Below, piece by piece: positions 44,252 through 53,969 of a DNA stretch of 64,000 nt. The notes beneath the pieces were generated by a model. It worked only from the letters and a program-made list of their open reading frames with translations, did not search any database and was not told the origin of the DNA. Source of the stretch: Craterostigma plantagineum (taxonomy: Eukaryota; Streptophyta; Magnoliopsida; Lamiales; Linderniaceae); assembly GCA_027422505.1 (NCBI GenBank), contig JAPQWV010000028.1:6972001-7036000 (forward strand), read 5' to 3'. Numbering within the stretch: position 1 is the first letter of the stretch; each line of letters opens with the position of its first letter. A program made the translations under genes and the position numbers.

Positions 44252-45130
44252 TCATATAGCAATTGTGCGGTCCTTCAAATTTTGTAACAGACCAGTAACC
44301 TTTTTTGGCTTGAAGGATGCCCTCAGTCTCCAAGGGCAATCAGCCGTGTGATCACATTGAACACTCAAACGTGTACTGCTGCTCTCGTTGACGTTATACT
44401 CGCGTCTAGCAACCCTGATCGAAAAACCATCGACAGCAAGTTGTGAATGTTTCTTAGTTGGAAAAATCATACCTCGACAAAACATAGGATTATCTCTGTC
44501 GTAAAACTCCCCGTAACCACCGTAGTCGTCACCACCAGGAGGTGGCATTTGGTACGTCTGGAAAAATGGGACGGACTGAAACAGCGTTGGAGCAGCAGAG
44601 TCCAGTGGAGTGGTATCATCTGGCGCATCGTCGTCGTTGTTCTTGTCAGGTTCGTTGGGATCGGGGTAACTCGGACCGTGGATCCTCATCGTCTGCTTCC
44701 GAATCACTAACATCAACGTCTTCCTCTGGTTCAGGCACGAAATCTGGATCGGGTTCTGACACGGATTCCGGCATATTGAATAGAACACCATGCGTGGGCA
44801 TCTCCAGGGAAACATTGTTGAACCCTGCCGTAACTGAGACAATGTCGGGAAAATCCGGATATGTATAACTCGAAGAACCAACTTCAAAATTCCGATGAGG
44901 CTCTTCGTTCAAATCAAAACTTGAATTTTCAATTATTTCAACAAAAACCTCAACACAATTGTTCTTCGAATCGGGATGGATGAAAAATTGTAAATCGTTG
45001 TCGTTGGAGAATTGGAATAACTGATGAAAGAGGCGGGAATGTTGAAAGTATTCATTTTTCGTTGGACAATTAACGAACAACGACTGCTATCAGCACCCGT
45101 AATTTCGAACAAAAATGACATAAACTCCAA
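44252..45130 (-). pseudogene. MULE2 transposase, N-terminal fragment with a frameshift
   Basis: From about 45130 the frame encodes an N-terminal region and an acidic linker (PEPEEDVDVSDSEADDED). It shifts by one base near 44690 and continues through a Pro/Gly linker into a MuDR-type DNA-binding domain (GMIFPTKKHSQLAVDGFSIR, ending in CPWRLRASF). It stops at 44252, so the catalytic domain is gone. The convergent PMD gene ends at 43885. A transposase plus PMD pair is a common MULE cargo arrangement, and the two are probably one old element. Confidence 0.75.
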
Positions 45131-45199
45131 AAAATTGGTGTTGCGACGAATTCGCCTGTACGCAATAGGATGGATACTATAACTGACGACAAAATCAGA

Positions 45200-45778
45200 T
45201 GATTGAATTATCTCTCACCGCCGAAATATACTATGACTTGTACCCGACTCGACACCATTTTTGTGTTGCGTTTCGAAAGGGGTGGGGGTATTTATAGAGA
45301 TGTAAATCGTATGTAATAAATACGAGTTACATGCATTATTGCACCAATCATACAAGTCGCACGTAACTCGTAAATAATACATACGAGTTACTCTAATTAT
45401 TGCATGAATTATTGCAATAATTCGAATAACTCGTATCAACTAAATACGAGATACTCGCATTATTAACTGACACTTGGCCATGCAGGGTGGTCGGCCACGA
45501 ACGTAACTCGTATTTATATTTTACGAGTTACGTCCATATTTTTTGCCACGTCAGGTCAGCGGGCCACCGTGTACGAGTAAATGGAGTAACTCGTATGTTT
45601 ATTATACGAGTTACAATCTCGTAAAAATATAATACGAGTTACGTGGCAACTTTTTTACACGAAAGCCACGTCAGGTCAGCGGGCCACCTTGTACGAGTAA
45701 TTCGTATTTATATTATACGAGTTACTAACTCGTAAAAAAAGAGTACGAATTGCTGTATTTTATTAATGGTTTACGTTT
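45200..45778. repeat. Hairpin-rich subterminal region, probably the MULE2 end
   Basis: GTAACTCGTA and TACGAGTTAC words face each other repeatedly (about 45305-45745), with hairpins such as CTCGTATTTATA/TATTATACGAG. A unit with GCCACGTCAGGTCAGCGGGC occurs twice. Such inverted-repeat-rich sequence is typical of transposon subterminal regions. The exact end of MULE2 is not visible because element C begins at 45779. Confidence 0.65.
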
Positions 45779-46046
45779 TGACGCAAATACAACCTCCCAA
45801 AATAGAGATAAAAGAAATAATTTTATTACTCAATGAAGATGAACAAGGAACAAAATATTATTATTCGGGGGATGAGTAAAGATACTAAAGGAATTACATA
45901 TTTAAACTAGATGACTCATAAAGATAATTAATACGATGCTAAAGATCAGCTAATCATCTAGCTGATTTATTTGCATAAATAAAGCGTAACTGATGCTAAA
46001 TATCTTCACAAGATCAAAGCAGCAATAAGTTGCACTAATTCTGACA
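45779..46046 (-). repeat. 3' LTR of element C
   Basis: 268 bp, TGTCAGAATTAG...TTTGCGTCA on the minus strand. A short purine tract (CTAAGGGAGGC on minus) precedes it. Against the partial 5' LTR it has about two substitutions and an extra 43 bp between AAAGATA repeats. Confidence 0.88.
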
Positions 46047-46064
46047 GCCTCCCTTAGTGCAAGC

Positions 46065-46125
46065 TTATTTGCGAGTGATACCAAGAGCATTGTGGAATCC
46101 TTCGAATTTTACTTTGGAAAGCGCC
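46065..46125 (-). pseudogene. C-terminal end of RNase H of element C
   Basis: The minus-strand frame reads SKVKFEGFHNALGITRK then stops at 46067-46065. It is the end of the copia polyprotein whose upstream part resumes at 59784 beyond element B. Confidence 0.9.
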
Positions 46126-46460
46126 TGTTAGGAAATATTTTGTAGTGTTCAATTTCATTGTATTATCTTTGTTGATTTGCTTTATTAAACTTTGGGCTAG
46201 TTCTTAGTTGGGTTAGTTCTTAGTTATTCATGTAATGGGCCTTCACAAGAGGCCCACCTATTATATACCAACTTGTGGTATAAATAGGAAAACCCTAATA
46301 CATAGTTAGTGTGCTTGTGAGTGTTTCTATTCTAGAGAGAAAATTTTTTGAGCCTCCATCTTATCCTCTCAAGCACCCCACACCATTTGCTTTGATTTCA
46401 AGATTATTTGTGTGGTTAATCCATCCTAGGTTAGATTGTTTGGTGTAATAGGGACCAACA
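46126..46460 (+). repeat. 5' LTR of element B
   Basis: TGTTAGGAAATATTTTG...GGGACCAACA. The TATA box sits in the hairpin TATACCA-N5-TGGTATA (46264-46282), followed by AATAGG. Confidence 0.93.
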
Positions 46461-46462
46461 AG

Positions 46463-46474
46463 TGGTATCAGAGC
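46463..46474 (+). other. Primer binding site of element B
   Basis: TGGTATCAGAGC, initiator tRNA-Met type. Confidence 0.92.
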
Positions 46475-46719
46475 CCAACGCGACCGGATTTGCGTGTTTT
46501 GAGCAAGATTAGAGTGAAAAATTGCATGAAAAATTATTTTCGTCACTTTCAGTTTTTGGGCAATTTCGACCTCGATTTGTTGTTTTTAGACATCCCAAAG
46601 GTTGATTATGTGTTTAGGAATGTTTTTCTGAAGTTTTGGAACAAGTTTCGTCGATTTTGAGTGAGATTTGAGCGAAAACGAGTTGATTTTTCTGGTATAA
46701 GTCGCGCGTACACTGTTCT

Positions 46720-47345
46720 TGGCCGAGAAATTTCATAGCCGAGAATTTTTTTTCTCAGGCTGAGAAATTTCGAAACCGAGAAACTTTCACTGCCCGAGAA
46801 ATTTTCATACCCGAGAAAATTCTTAGCCGAGAAATTTTTTTAGGCCGAGAATTTCTTAGCCGAGAAAGTTTGCCTGAGAAAATTTCGCTGGCCGAGAAAC
46901 TTTCACTGCCCGAGAAATTTTCATGCCCGAGAAAATTCTCAGCCGAGAAATTTTTTTTTAGGCCGAGAATTTCTTAGCCGAGAAAGTTTGCCTGAGAAAA
47001 TTTCGCTGGCCGAGAAACTTTCACTGCCCGAGAAATTTTGCTAAAACTGAGAAATTTTTTCAAATCCGAGAAATTTTGCAAAACTGAGAAATTTTTCAAA
47101 TCCGAGAAATTTTGCAAAACTAAGAAATTTTTCAAAACCGAGAAATTTTCTTTTCCAGGCTGAGAAATTTCTATCCGAGAAATTTTTCAGTTGCGAAACT
47201 TTCTCAGTTCACAATTCATGATTTTTTCGCGGTCTCTCTCACACAGCTGCTTTTTCCTCAACCCGCGAATTTTTCAACCTGAAAAACTTTTAAAAACTGA
47301 GAATTTTTTTTTCAAACTGAGAAATTTTTCGGAACTTCAAAGTTT
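46720..47345 (+). repeat. Leader array of GAGAAATTTC words in element B
   Basis: CCGAGAAATTTC, CTGAGAAATTTT and related words are repeated dozens of times, including a tandem copy of about 130 bp (46780-46905 and 46905-47030). GAAATTTC is its own complement. The open frames across this region are repeats. Confidence 0.82.
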
Positions 47346-47845
47346 TCGCAACTCACTCTCTCAACGAAATTTCTCGGGACAACATTTTTCGCACATTTGC
47401 ACACATCATTTTCGCACCCCCCGAGAAATTTGCACCCCGACCTTTAAACTTGATACAAACCGATTTTTGGCTTCGGATCTTGCAAAATCACTCTTTAAAA
47501 ATACACTTAAACGTTTTTTACCACCAAAAATTTCTGGTCCCCCCTTCGGATTAAATAAGTTTGAAAAAAATAATATATATATATATATTTGGTTGAAAAT
47601 TTTTTTTATATCATTAGATAGATTTAAAAAAAAATTCCGAAATAAATTTTTCTGGGCCAAAATTTTCGATATAGACGACGTTTTTTTTTTTTTTTTTTTG
47701 TGAAATTTTGAAGGCAAATCCAAAACGCGGCAACGATCACCGTACCCAACGATCGACCTAGGATGGTATTGGCACATTATAGAAAAAGTTTAGGTCACCC
47801 CCAAACTTTTCAGAGCGGAATTTCCAAATGCCAATTTCACTCACC
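47346..47845 (+). other. Element B internal, no gene recognised
   Basis: AT-rich sequence with a (TA)n run near 47573 and a T run near 47680. No homology recognised. Confidence 0.5.
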
Positions 47846-48045
47846 CAGCATGTATGGTACCCGGGTTGCTCCACATACATGACTGGTACACGACGTGAGC
47901 AACCACTCCCCGGCATGAATGGTACATGGGTTGCTCCACATTCATGACCGGTATGCACTGCGAGCAACCAACCCCATCATGCACGTAAAACGGGTTGCTC
48001 CACGTGCAAGAAGGGATGTCAGAGAAGCGAGCAACCATCATGACT
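47846..48045 (+). repeat. Three tandem scraps of the protease active-site segment in element B
   Basis: Units of about 64 bp read HVWYPGCSTYMTG (47851 on), HEWYMGCSTFMTG (47914 on) and HARKTGCSTCKKG (47977 on) in one frame each. All are echoes of the copia protease HVWYLDSGCSTHMTG. Each ends GAGCAACC, complementary to its GGTTGCTC, so each can fold. Confidence 0.7.
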
Positions 48046-48521
48046 TCTGTACAAATCCGTGCAGAACCCGGACCTACAAAGAAGGGTTGACAAAATTTCA
48101 ACCAACCATCAGTGGGCGCGCCATCCAATCTTGATGCTTAGGCGATGTGGATCTCTTGTACCAGACTCCACCGTCCACCCACTGCCATTCATTCCACCAT
48201 GGTGCGCTACATGGAGACGTCCTAAGCCACCGTGATCCTCTTTACGCCCTCACCACCACCACCACCTGACGAGTCTCAGAAGTGTCTGATCAACAGTTTT
48301 GGGCCACCCTCGTCGACATCACTCGTGGTCGCCTTTCAACGCGATCACGCCACGCCACCATAGTTCCCATGGATCAGTAAACCCCCCTGATCCTAACCCA
48401 GGAACGAGCCTACCCTGGCCTCTCTAGTCTAGGTCTAGGTCGCGCGACATCCTTCTCCACGCAAAGATCCAATCAACGATCTCGGGAGGATGACGTAAGT
48501 CGCTTGCAGGAGCTACGAACC
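48046..48521 (+). other. Element B internal, no gene recognised
   Basis: GC-richer sequence up to the insertion point of D at 48522 (GAACC target copy 48517-48521). It may belong to the additional-ORF remnant, but I cannot align it by eye. Confidence 0.4.
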
Positions 48522-48867
48522 TGTTATTCCCAGCATATCCAACTAAAACACATTTCTAGCATTTAACCACGAAATTAATGGGAAGAATTTAACTTATCGT
48601 GGGGGCGTGCGTGCGTGTTCTTGAGAGGGGTTTGGAGCTTCTCTCACGAAAATAATTTCTCTATATTTCTCACACACACAAGACCCCTAACTATGTGTTA
48701 GGGTTTTAGTACTTATACCACATGTTGGTATATTGTACTTGGGCCCTTGTAAGCCCATTACAATTCTAAGCTCACTGGGCTCTGAAACATTAAAGCCCAG
48801 TTCACTTAAATAAAATACAAGACTAAGATAAAAATAATTATTTGAACACAATAAAATATTCCTAACA
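48522..48867 (-). repeat. 3' LTR of element D
   Basis: On the minus strand TGTTAGGAATATTTTATTG...GGGAATAACA. Hairpin TATACCA-N5-TGGTATA at 48714-48732. The PPT AAAGGGGGAGAT is at about 48868-48879. Confidence 0.94.
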
Positions 48868-48879
48868 ATCTCCCCCTTT

Positions 48880-51000
48880 GTGTTCAATTTGCAATTAAGC
48901 GCTGGTTATCTTGGTCTTGTAATTGTCCTGAGTCATCAAAGAGCACGTATCAGAGTTACGTACGCGAAAGCATTAGCATGCGTGTTCTTCTTCAATCACA
49001 TCCTCATTTGTCTTGTCCTGTGACCCTTCTTTAAAAGATCTTCAAGCTCATTGTCTCTTGAACTTCCCTTCTCTTCAGTGTTGAAAGCTGCTTGTTGGAT
49101 CGTCTCTTTTTGTGTTCGAACTCTCCCCTGGATAGTCATCACTCCCCTGCATTTGATCAAGCTTTGGGTTGTGGATTTCTCTTTAAATTTGGAGAGCATA
49201 CACGAGTCGAATCTTCTCTTTAGGTGTTCCATCTCTCCCTTCACTTGTCGCAACTCCCCTTACATTTGTTCAACCTTGTGCTGGGATTGGGAGTTTTCTT
49301 TAAACTGAAGAGCTCTACACGAATCAGCAGCTTTAATCTCTGAAGTCCGTGCTGAAATTGTTGGCCGTATCTTGTCATTTGAGTCTGATCTCTGCGTTTG
49401 ATAGTGGCACAACTCCCCCTACATTTGCTCAACCTTGCGTTGGGGTTGGGGAGTTCTCTAAAGTTGATGGGATGTACTTGAGGTGGTAACTTCAGTCTTT
49501 GGACTTGTGGTCTTCGCTTGATTCTTTGACGACGCTTGAGATTTAGCTTTTTCATGATCTATCTTGCACTTTAGTCGTGGTGTTGCTCTCATTTTGCTTT
49601 CGTACCCCTCCCCCTCAAGACAGAGATGGGGAGATCGCCATGCGATGGGTCAAAATGGGGAATCGTCTTTGGCAAGAAGATCGCGTTGTCGGGACAAGAT
49701 AATGGAGTTGATTGGTGGTCACGATTACTCTACTTCTCGGTGTCAGATTCATCATCTTCGAAGGAAGTTGTCTGGTTCGGCCTCGAAGAAGCTTATCTGG
49801 CTCCAGAAGAAGGTAGGCGTGGAGTGTGTTTTCTGACAATGTGTTCGGGCTCCTTGAGGTTATCCATTCAATTGCATGAGAGCTCGGCTTCATAGTGGTT
49901 GGCGTGGCAGAAATAGTGGATACTCAGGTTATTCTTCTCCTTGCTGGAGTTGAAACATGGTGAATCTTCTTCTTCACGGCTCCAGATTCGTCATCGCCGA
50001 AGGAAGTTGTCTGGTTCGGCCTCGGTGAAGCTCGTCTGGCTCCTGAAGAAGGTGTACATGGGGTGTGTCTTAGGTTGTACCGATGCTCCTATGGAATGTT
50101 CCATTCAAATGCCGTAGAGCTCGGTTTCAGAGCGGTATGCTTGGCGGAAATTTGGTGGGTGGTCCGACTTGTCTGTTTATACGTATCCCCTTCTCCCCCT
50201 CATGGCGATTCGTGTTAACAAGATCGACATGCTTGTATAGGAGGCAAAGGAGGACACAAACGACAGGTCGCTGCGGGTAATAACCAGACGGAACCACTAA
50301 GGCGATCCGTCGACACGACTTCAGAGTTAAACTCTGATACGCGGCCTGTGAGGACAGGGCTTGATAACCGGGGCCACTTAGGCATCCTGTTAACATCTAT
50401 CTAGGAGCGTAGCTCGTAGATGATGGCCTAATTCCGTAGTTGTTTTGATGTTGCCACGGCAGGACTTCCTTCCGATCATCGAAGCATGTCTTACAATGAC
50501 ATGTCTACGGAAGTTCAGATCTGGTCACGAAGTCCAGATGAGAAAAAGGTGTATGTGTCCTAAAAATATATAAAACATTTAGATAGTGCAGACACGTAGA
50601 CTCGATGTGTTCAAGAAAGTTCAGTGGTCTGGGGCGTACTACCACATAGTTCAATATCTCCTGCTTCCAAGTGAAGTAGTGATAGATTACGTGGCTCCCC
50701 GTGATTTAATGAAACATCGGTCAGCTGAGAGATCGATGAGTGGGTAAGGCTCGGTTGTGCATGCGCCGTTGGACCAAATGAGGCGACTTCTACCCGGGAG
50801 CTAATAAAATTAGCACCTGTACCTATGGGGTTTGGTCCGAGTAATTTGTGAGTTAAGGACTTTGTGTATATTCGCTCTTAGATCCTTTCAAGAACACCAA
50901 AATTTGGATGTGGCCTTTACGAACTTAAAAACCTCACTAACACTTGGCTACATTCCGGGGTTAGGTTCAGTTTGGTTTGACCGAACCATGGGAACTTAGT
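48880..51000 (-). pseudogene. Remnant of the additional ORF region in element D
   Basis: Minus-strand stretches match element B's 58000-59290 and, less well, element A's 41840-41910 (GGCCGAACCAGACAA is shared by all three). A ~265-bp segment is duplicated in tandem (about 49720-49910 and 49970-50160). About 49135-49450 has three units with CTCCCC...TTTG.TCAA, PPT-like on minus. No long frame survives. Confidence 0.55.
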
Positions 51001-51239
51001 ATCGTGCATCCGTCAATTGTGGTGAGTGCTGCTTTATCAGCAAGTCGGAGCAGGTCGGTTGAGACATCTTCGTGTTAGTGTATGGATAACACCTTCGCCT
51101 TTGGAATCTCTAGTTCTTGAGGGTTGAATTATTCGTCGAAGTTCATATTGGGAGTGGATGTGCTTGATAGGGTTCTTCTTTCCTTTCCCCAATCCTTTTT
51201 TTTTTTTTTTTTGGCTTTTCTTTTCCCTTTTTTTTTTGT

Positions 51240-51274
<35 letters not shown>

Positions 51275-51820
51275 CGTAATAGTAGTAGATAAGTAGGTAT
51301 ATGTATACGCATATGTATATGGATAAAAAGAAGTTTCTCCCCCTCAAATCGTGCTTCTTAGAACTGAATTACTCCCCCTCAATAGATGCAAATACGGATC
51401 AAATTTCTCTTTCGAATCTCTTTCCCTAAGTTCACGTATTTAAGTTTGCTCCCCCAAAAATATTTAATTCTCTCTCCCTTTAACACAAATATAGGAGTTG
51501 CTTCTTTTTGAAAAATAAAGAACTGCTCCCCCTCAAATTTAGCTCAATTAAAAAGATGGTATTTATCAGTTGGCCACGGAATATGTGTTGTCTATTTCAA
51601 AATCTTGCAAGAACATGCATATTCAAAATGTATCATTTAAAAGATATAGGCATTTATCAATTCAGCTTATATGCATACGTAAAAATTAAGGATGAAACTT
51701 CTATAAGTTGTATGCATAATGAAATGATGCCTATTATAGGGTATTTTTGCATTTCAGCTCATGTTTGCATGTAAAAAATTGGAATTTAACTTCTTTTTTT
51801 TTTTCTCGGACTAAGAGGAA
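51001..51820 (-). other. Element D spacer with PPT-like tracts
   Basis: It contains T runs (51198-51237), a (TA)n run (51247-51272) and several CTCCCCCTC tracts (about 51337, 51372, 51451, 51526) that read as purine PPT-like blocks on minus. No gene is supported. Confidence 0.6.
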
Positions 51821-52580
51821 AGTCAAATAAATCGGGCAATTGAAGTCAGAGTCGGGCGATTGAGGTAGTGAATTACATTGGGGAATCGGCCGATTGAAAA
51901 AGGAATCATTAAAATTAAAATCGATTAAATTCAGGGATTCGGGCAAATCCTAAAGTCACTTTAGCAAAATAATCGGGCAAAGAGTACAATCGGACGATTG
52001 GGGGTTGGAAATTGATTTGAAAATCCCAATGTAAATGAGAGGCAGAATCGGGCGATTTGAAGACAAGTTTAGCTACGAAGGCGATCGATTTAATAGAGAA
52101 AGTAAAATGGGCGATTTAGAAATTAACGCTCAGCTACAATCGATCAAGTCGGACGATAAACACTTTGTGTAGAATCAGCGAAATGTGGAGTCGCCGAGAA
52201 ATATATTTTGGCTAGCTCAAATGATTCGATAAATAAGGCGATTTGTAGAGTTGGGCGATTTAAGGAATCGAATGAATGAAAAATCGAGCGATTTCGAGAA
52301 ATCGGGCGATTTTGAGGAATCGCCGAGACGTATTTTAACAGTGTTCATTTTGTCGATTCCGAAATCGGGCAATTTTGATGAATCGGGCGATTTGACAATT
52401 CGGCCGATTCTAGTATTTGATGGAAAGTGATTGTGTCAGTCAATTTGGATAGATCCGATGAATTGAATCGATTGAGGAATCGGGCGAACTGAGAATCGGG
52501 CGATTTGAAGAATCGCCGAGGATATTTAGAAATAGTTGAAATCGCCGAGAGATTAAGTTGAAATCGGGCGATTTTGGAAT
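51821..52580 (-). repeat. AATCGGGCGATT word array downstream of the coding region in element D
   Basis: AATCGGGCGATT, AATCGGGCAATT and CGCCGAGA words are densely repeated. A few more lie at 53405-53530. The same words fill the leader at 56400-57400. Confidence 0.8.
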
Positions 52581-52895
52581 GATCAAACTTCTTTTTTTTT
52601 TTTCTTAAAAAAAATTTGACTCAAAAATCAATTAAAGAAAATCTGAGTAAAATCACCCTAACACTGACATATGCGAGATGTTCAATTAATATGTAACACA
52701 GAATTCAAAATTTTTCCCAAATTAAATGTCAAATCAACTTAGTTTTTCAAAGTCGATTTATGTGACTCAAAATCCAATAAGCAACGACGAAAGCATCGCT
52801 TTCTCTCGCGGCGCTGAGCTCTCAAGTCAAAGATCCGTCGATATCATTTATCATGTTTGTCGGGACTATTATGATTTCGTTGGTCGATTTACGCC

Positions 52896-52904
52896 TATAA
52901 ATAG
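52896..52904 (+). promoter_or_regulatory. TATA box of the antisense gene in element D
   Basis: TATAAATAG on the plus strand, 72 bp before ATG 52968, the same 9-mer as in element A. A four-codon upstream ORF starts at 52921. Confidence 0.6.
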
Positions 52905-52967
52905 ACTCGATTGAAGAAACATGGTGAGATCGTAAATCATTCAATCGAACGAATCGAGCTCCTAAAG

Positions 52968-53141
52968 ATGAACTGGAATCAGCAGCGAGACCAAGAAAAG
53001 AACAGGGAGCACGAAGAGTTAGTGCGTCGCTTCAATCGCAATCTGGATAAGCTAGTACTGGAGATTGCACTTCTTATGTGCTTGGTCATCGTTTTTATGG
53101 CGATTCTGTTTTGGGTTCTAACTCGCCGTACTGGCTTTTGA
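52968..53141 (+). CDS. Antisense 57-residue membrane-anchored small protein, element D
   Basis: It is read on the plus strand, opposite to element D. ATG 52968 is the first ATG in frame and gives 57 residues: a charged N-terminus (MNWNQQRDQEKN, then RRFNRNLDK), a hydrophobic helix at ~29-51 (LEIALLMCLVIVFMAILFW) and a basic tail ending RRTGF. It aligns gap-free with the antisense ORF in element A, with 28 identities. The N-terminal charge pattern is kept although many residues differ. Its place between the gag/protease end and the palindromic word array matches A. I cannot assign a family. Possible roles include a membrane adaptor or a factor that modulates the element, but nothing in the sequence decides this. 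Confidence 0.7.
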   Translation: MNWNQQRDQEKNREHEELVRRFNRNLDKLVLEIALLMCLVIVFMAILFWVLTRRTGF

Positions 53142-53826
53142 GACCTTGTTACGCATTTCAAGTGATTTTCATAGTTTTCCGAGTTGGAGTGATTTAGTAT
53201 CTTGAAGATGTTTTGCGTATTTGAGTTGTAAGAGCGTTTTTCGCTTTTCCTTTTTTTTTTTTGAATGGATGTACGAATCGTTTAAAGACTAGTTCGCGAA
53301 ACACATCTACTCCCCCTCAATATTTGAAGTTTTGGGAATTTGAACCTCAAAGATAAAAACTTAAAGCAAAGAAATATTTTAATAAATAAAAATATTTCCC
53401 CGATTCTTAAGTTCGGGCGATTCAAAGTTGCAAAGGACGTTTCGAGCGATGATCAGTTTCGGGCGATTCATAGGCTCGGTCAATTAATTAGAATAAAATC
53501 CAAAGCAGTTCCGAGCGATTCTTAGTTCTCCGAGAAAAACATAAATTAATTTGAAATTTCAGTTCAAAATTTTATAAAGGTAAAATTGACGAAATATTTC
53601 AAAACCTCCCCCTAAATTAATTGATTTTGTAAATTACTTAATCATGTAAACTAGGATTGAAAATGTTTTTCAGAATAAAATGCAGTTCTTCCTAGATTTT
53701 ACTAACATAGTAGGTATGTTATTCATTTGAGCACATATGCATATTGAAAATACAGTGAACTACGAACACGTAATTTTATGCATATTTAGAATTTACCAAA
53801 TTTGTCAGTGTAGTTTTAGCTGTCCG
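53142..53826. other. Element D spacer between antisense gene and protease scraps
   Basis: AT-rich, with two CCCCCT tracts (about 53312 and 53607) that are PPT-like on minus. This is the position where pol would be; no pol motif is seen. Confidence 0.55.
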
Positions 53827-53935
53827 CATCCCATCCCTTAATCACGTATGTGGGGCTGCTTCAGGTACCATACGTGAGGGATAATCGTGGTTACTCGCGT
53901 CGCCAACCAGTCACAGGTGTGGAGTAACCATCTCT
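53827..53935 (-). pseudogene. Two protease active-site scraps in element D
   Basis: On the minus strand, one copy ends GYSTPVTG (near 53935-53910) and the next begins HVWYLKQPHI (near 53880-53840). Both derive from the HVWYLDSGCSTHMTG segment. A TTTTGCAG word precedes them, as in A and E. Confidence 0.6.
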
Positions 53936-53969
53936 ATGTACCTGCCCATGCTGGAAACTGCAAAACATC

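Noticed and set aside
47191..47703. 170-codon ORF in element B as a gene
   Set aside because: It is composed of the GAGAAATTTC repeat and AT-rich sequence, with Phe/Lys/Asn bias and no homologue in A or D.
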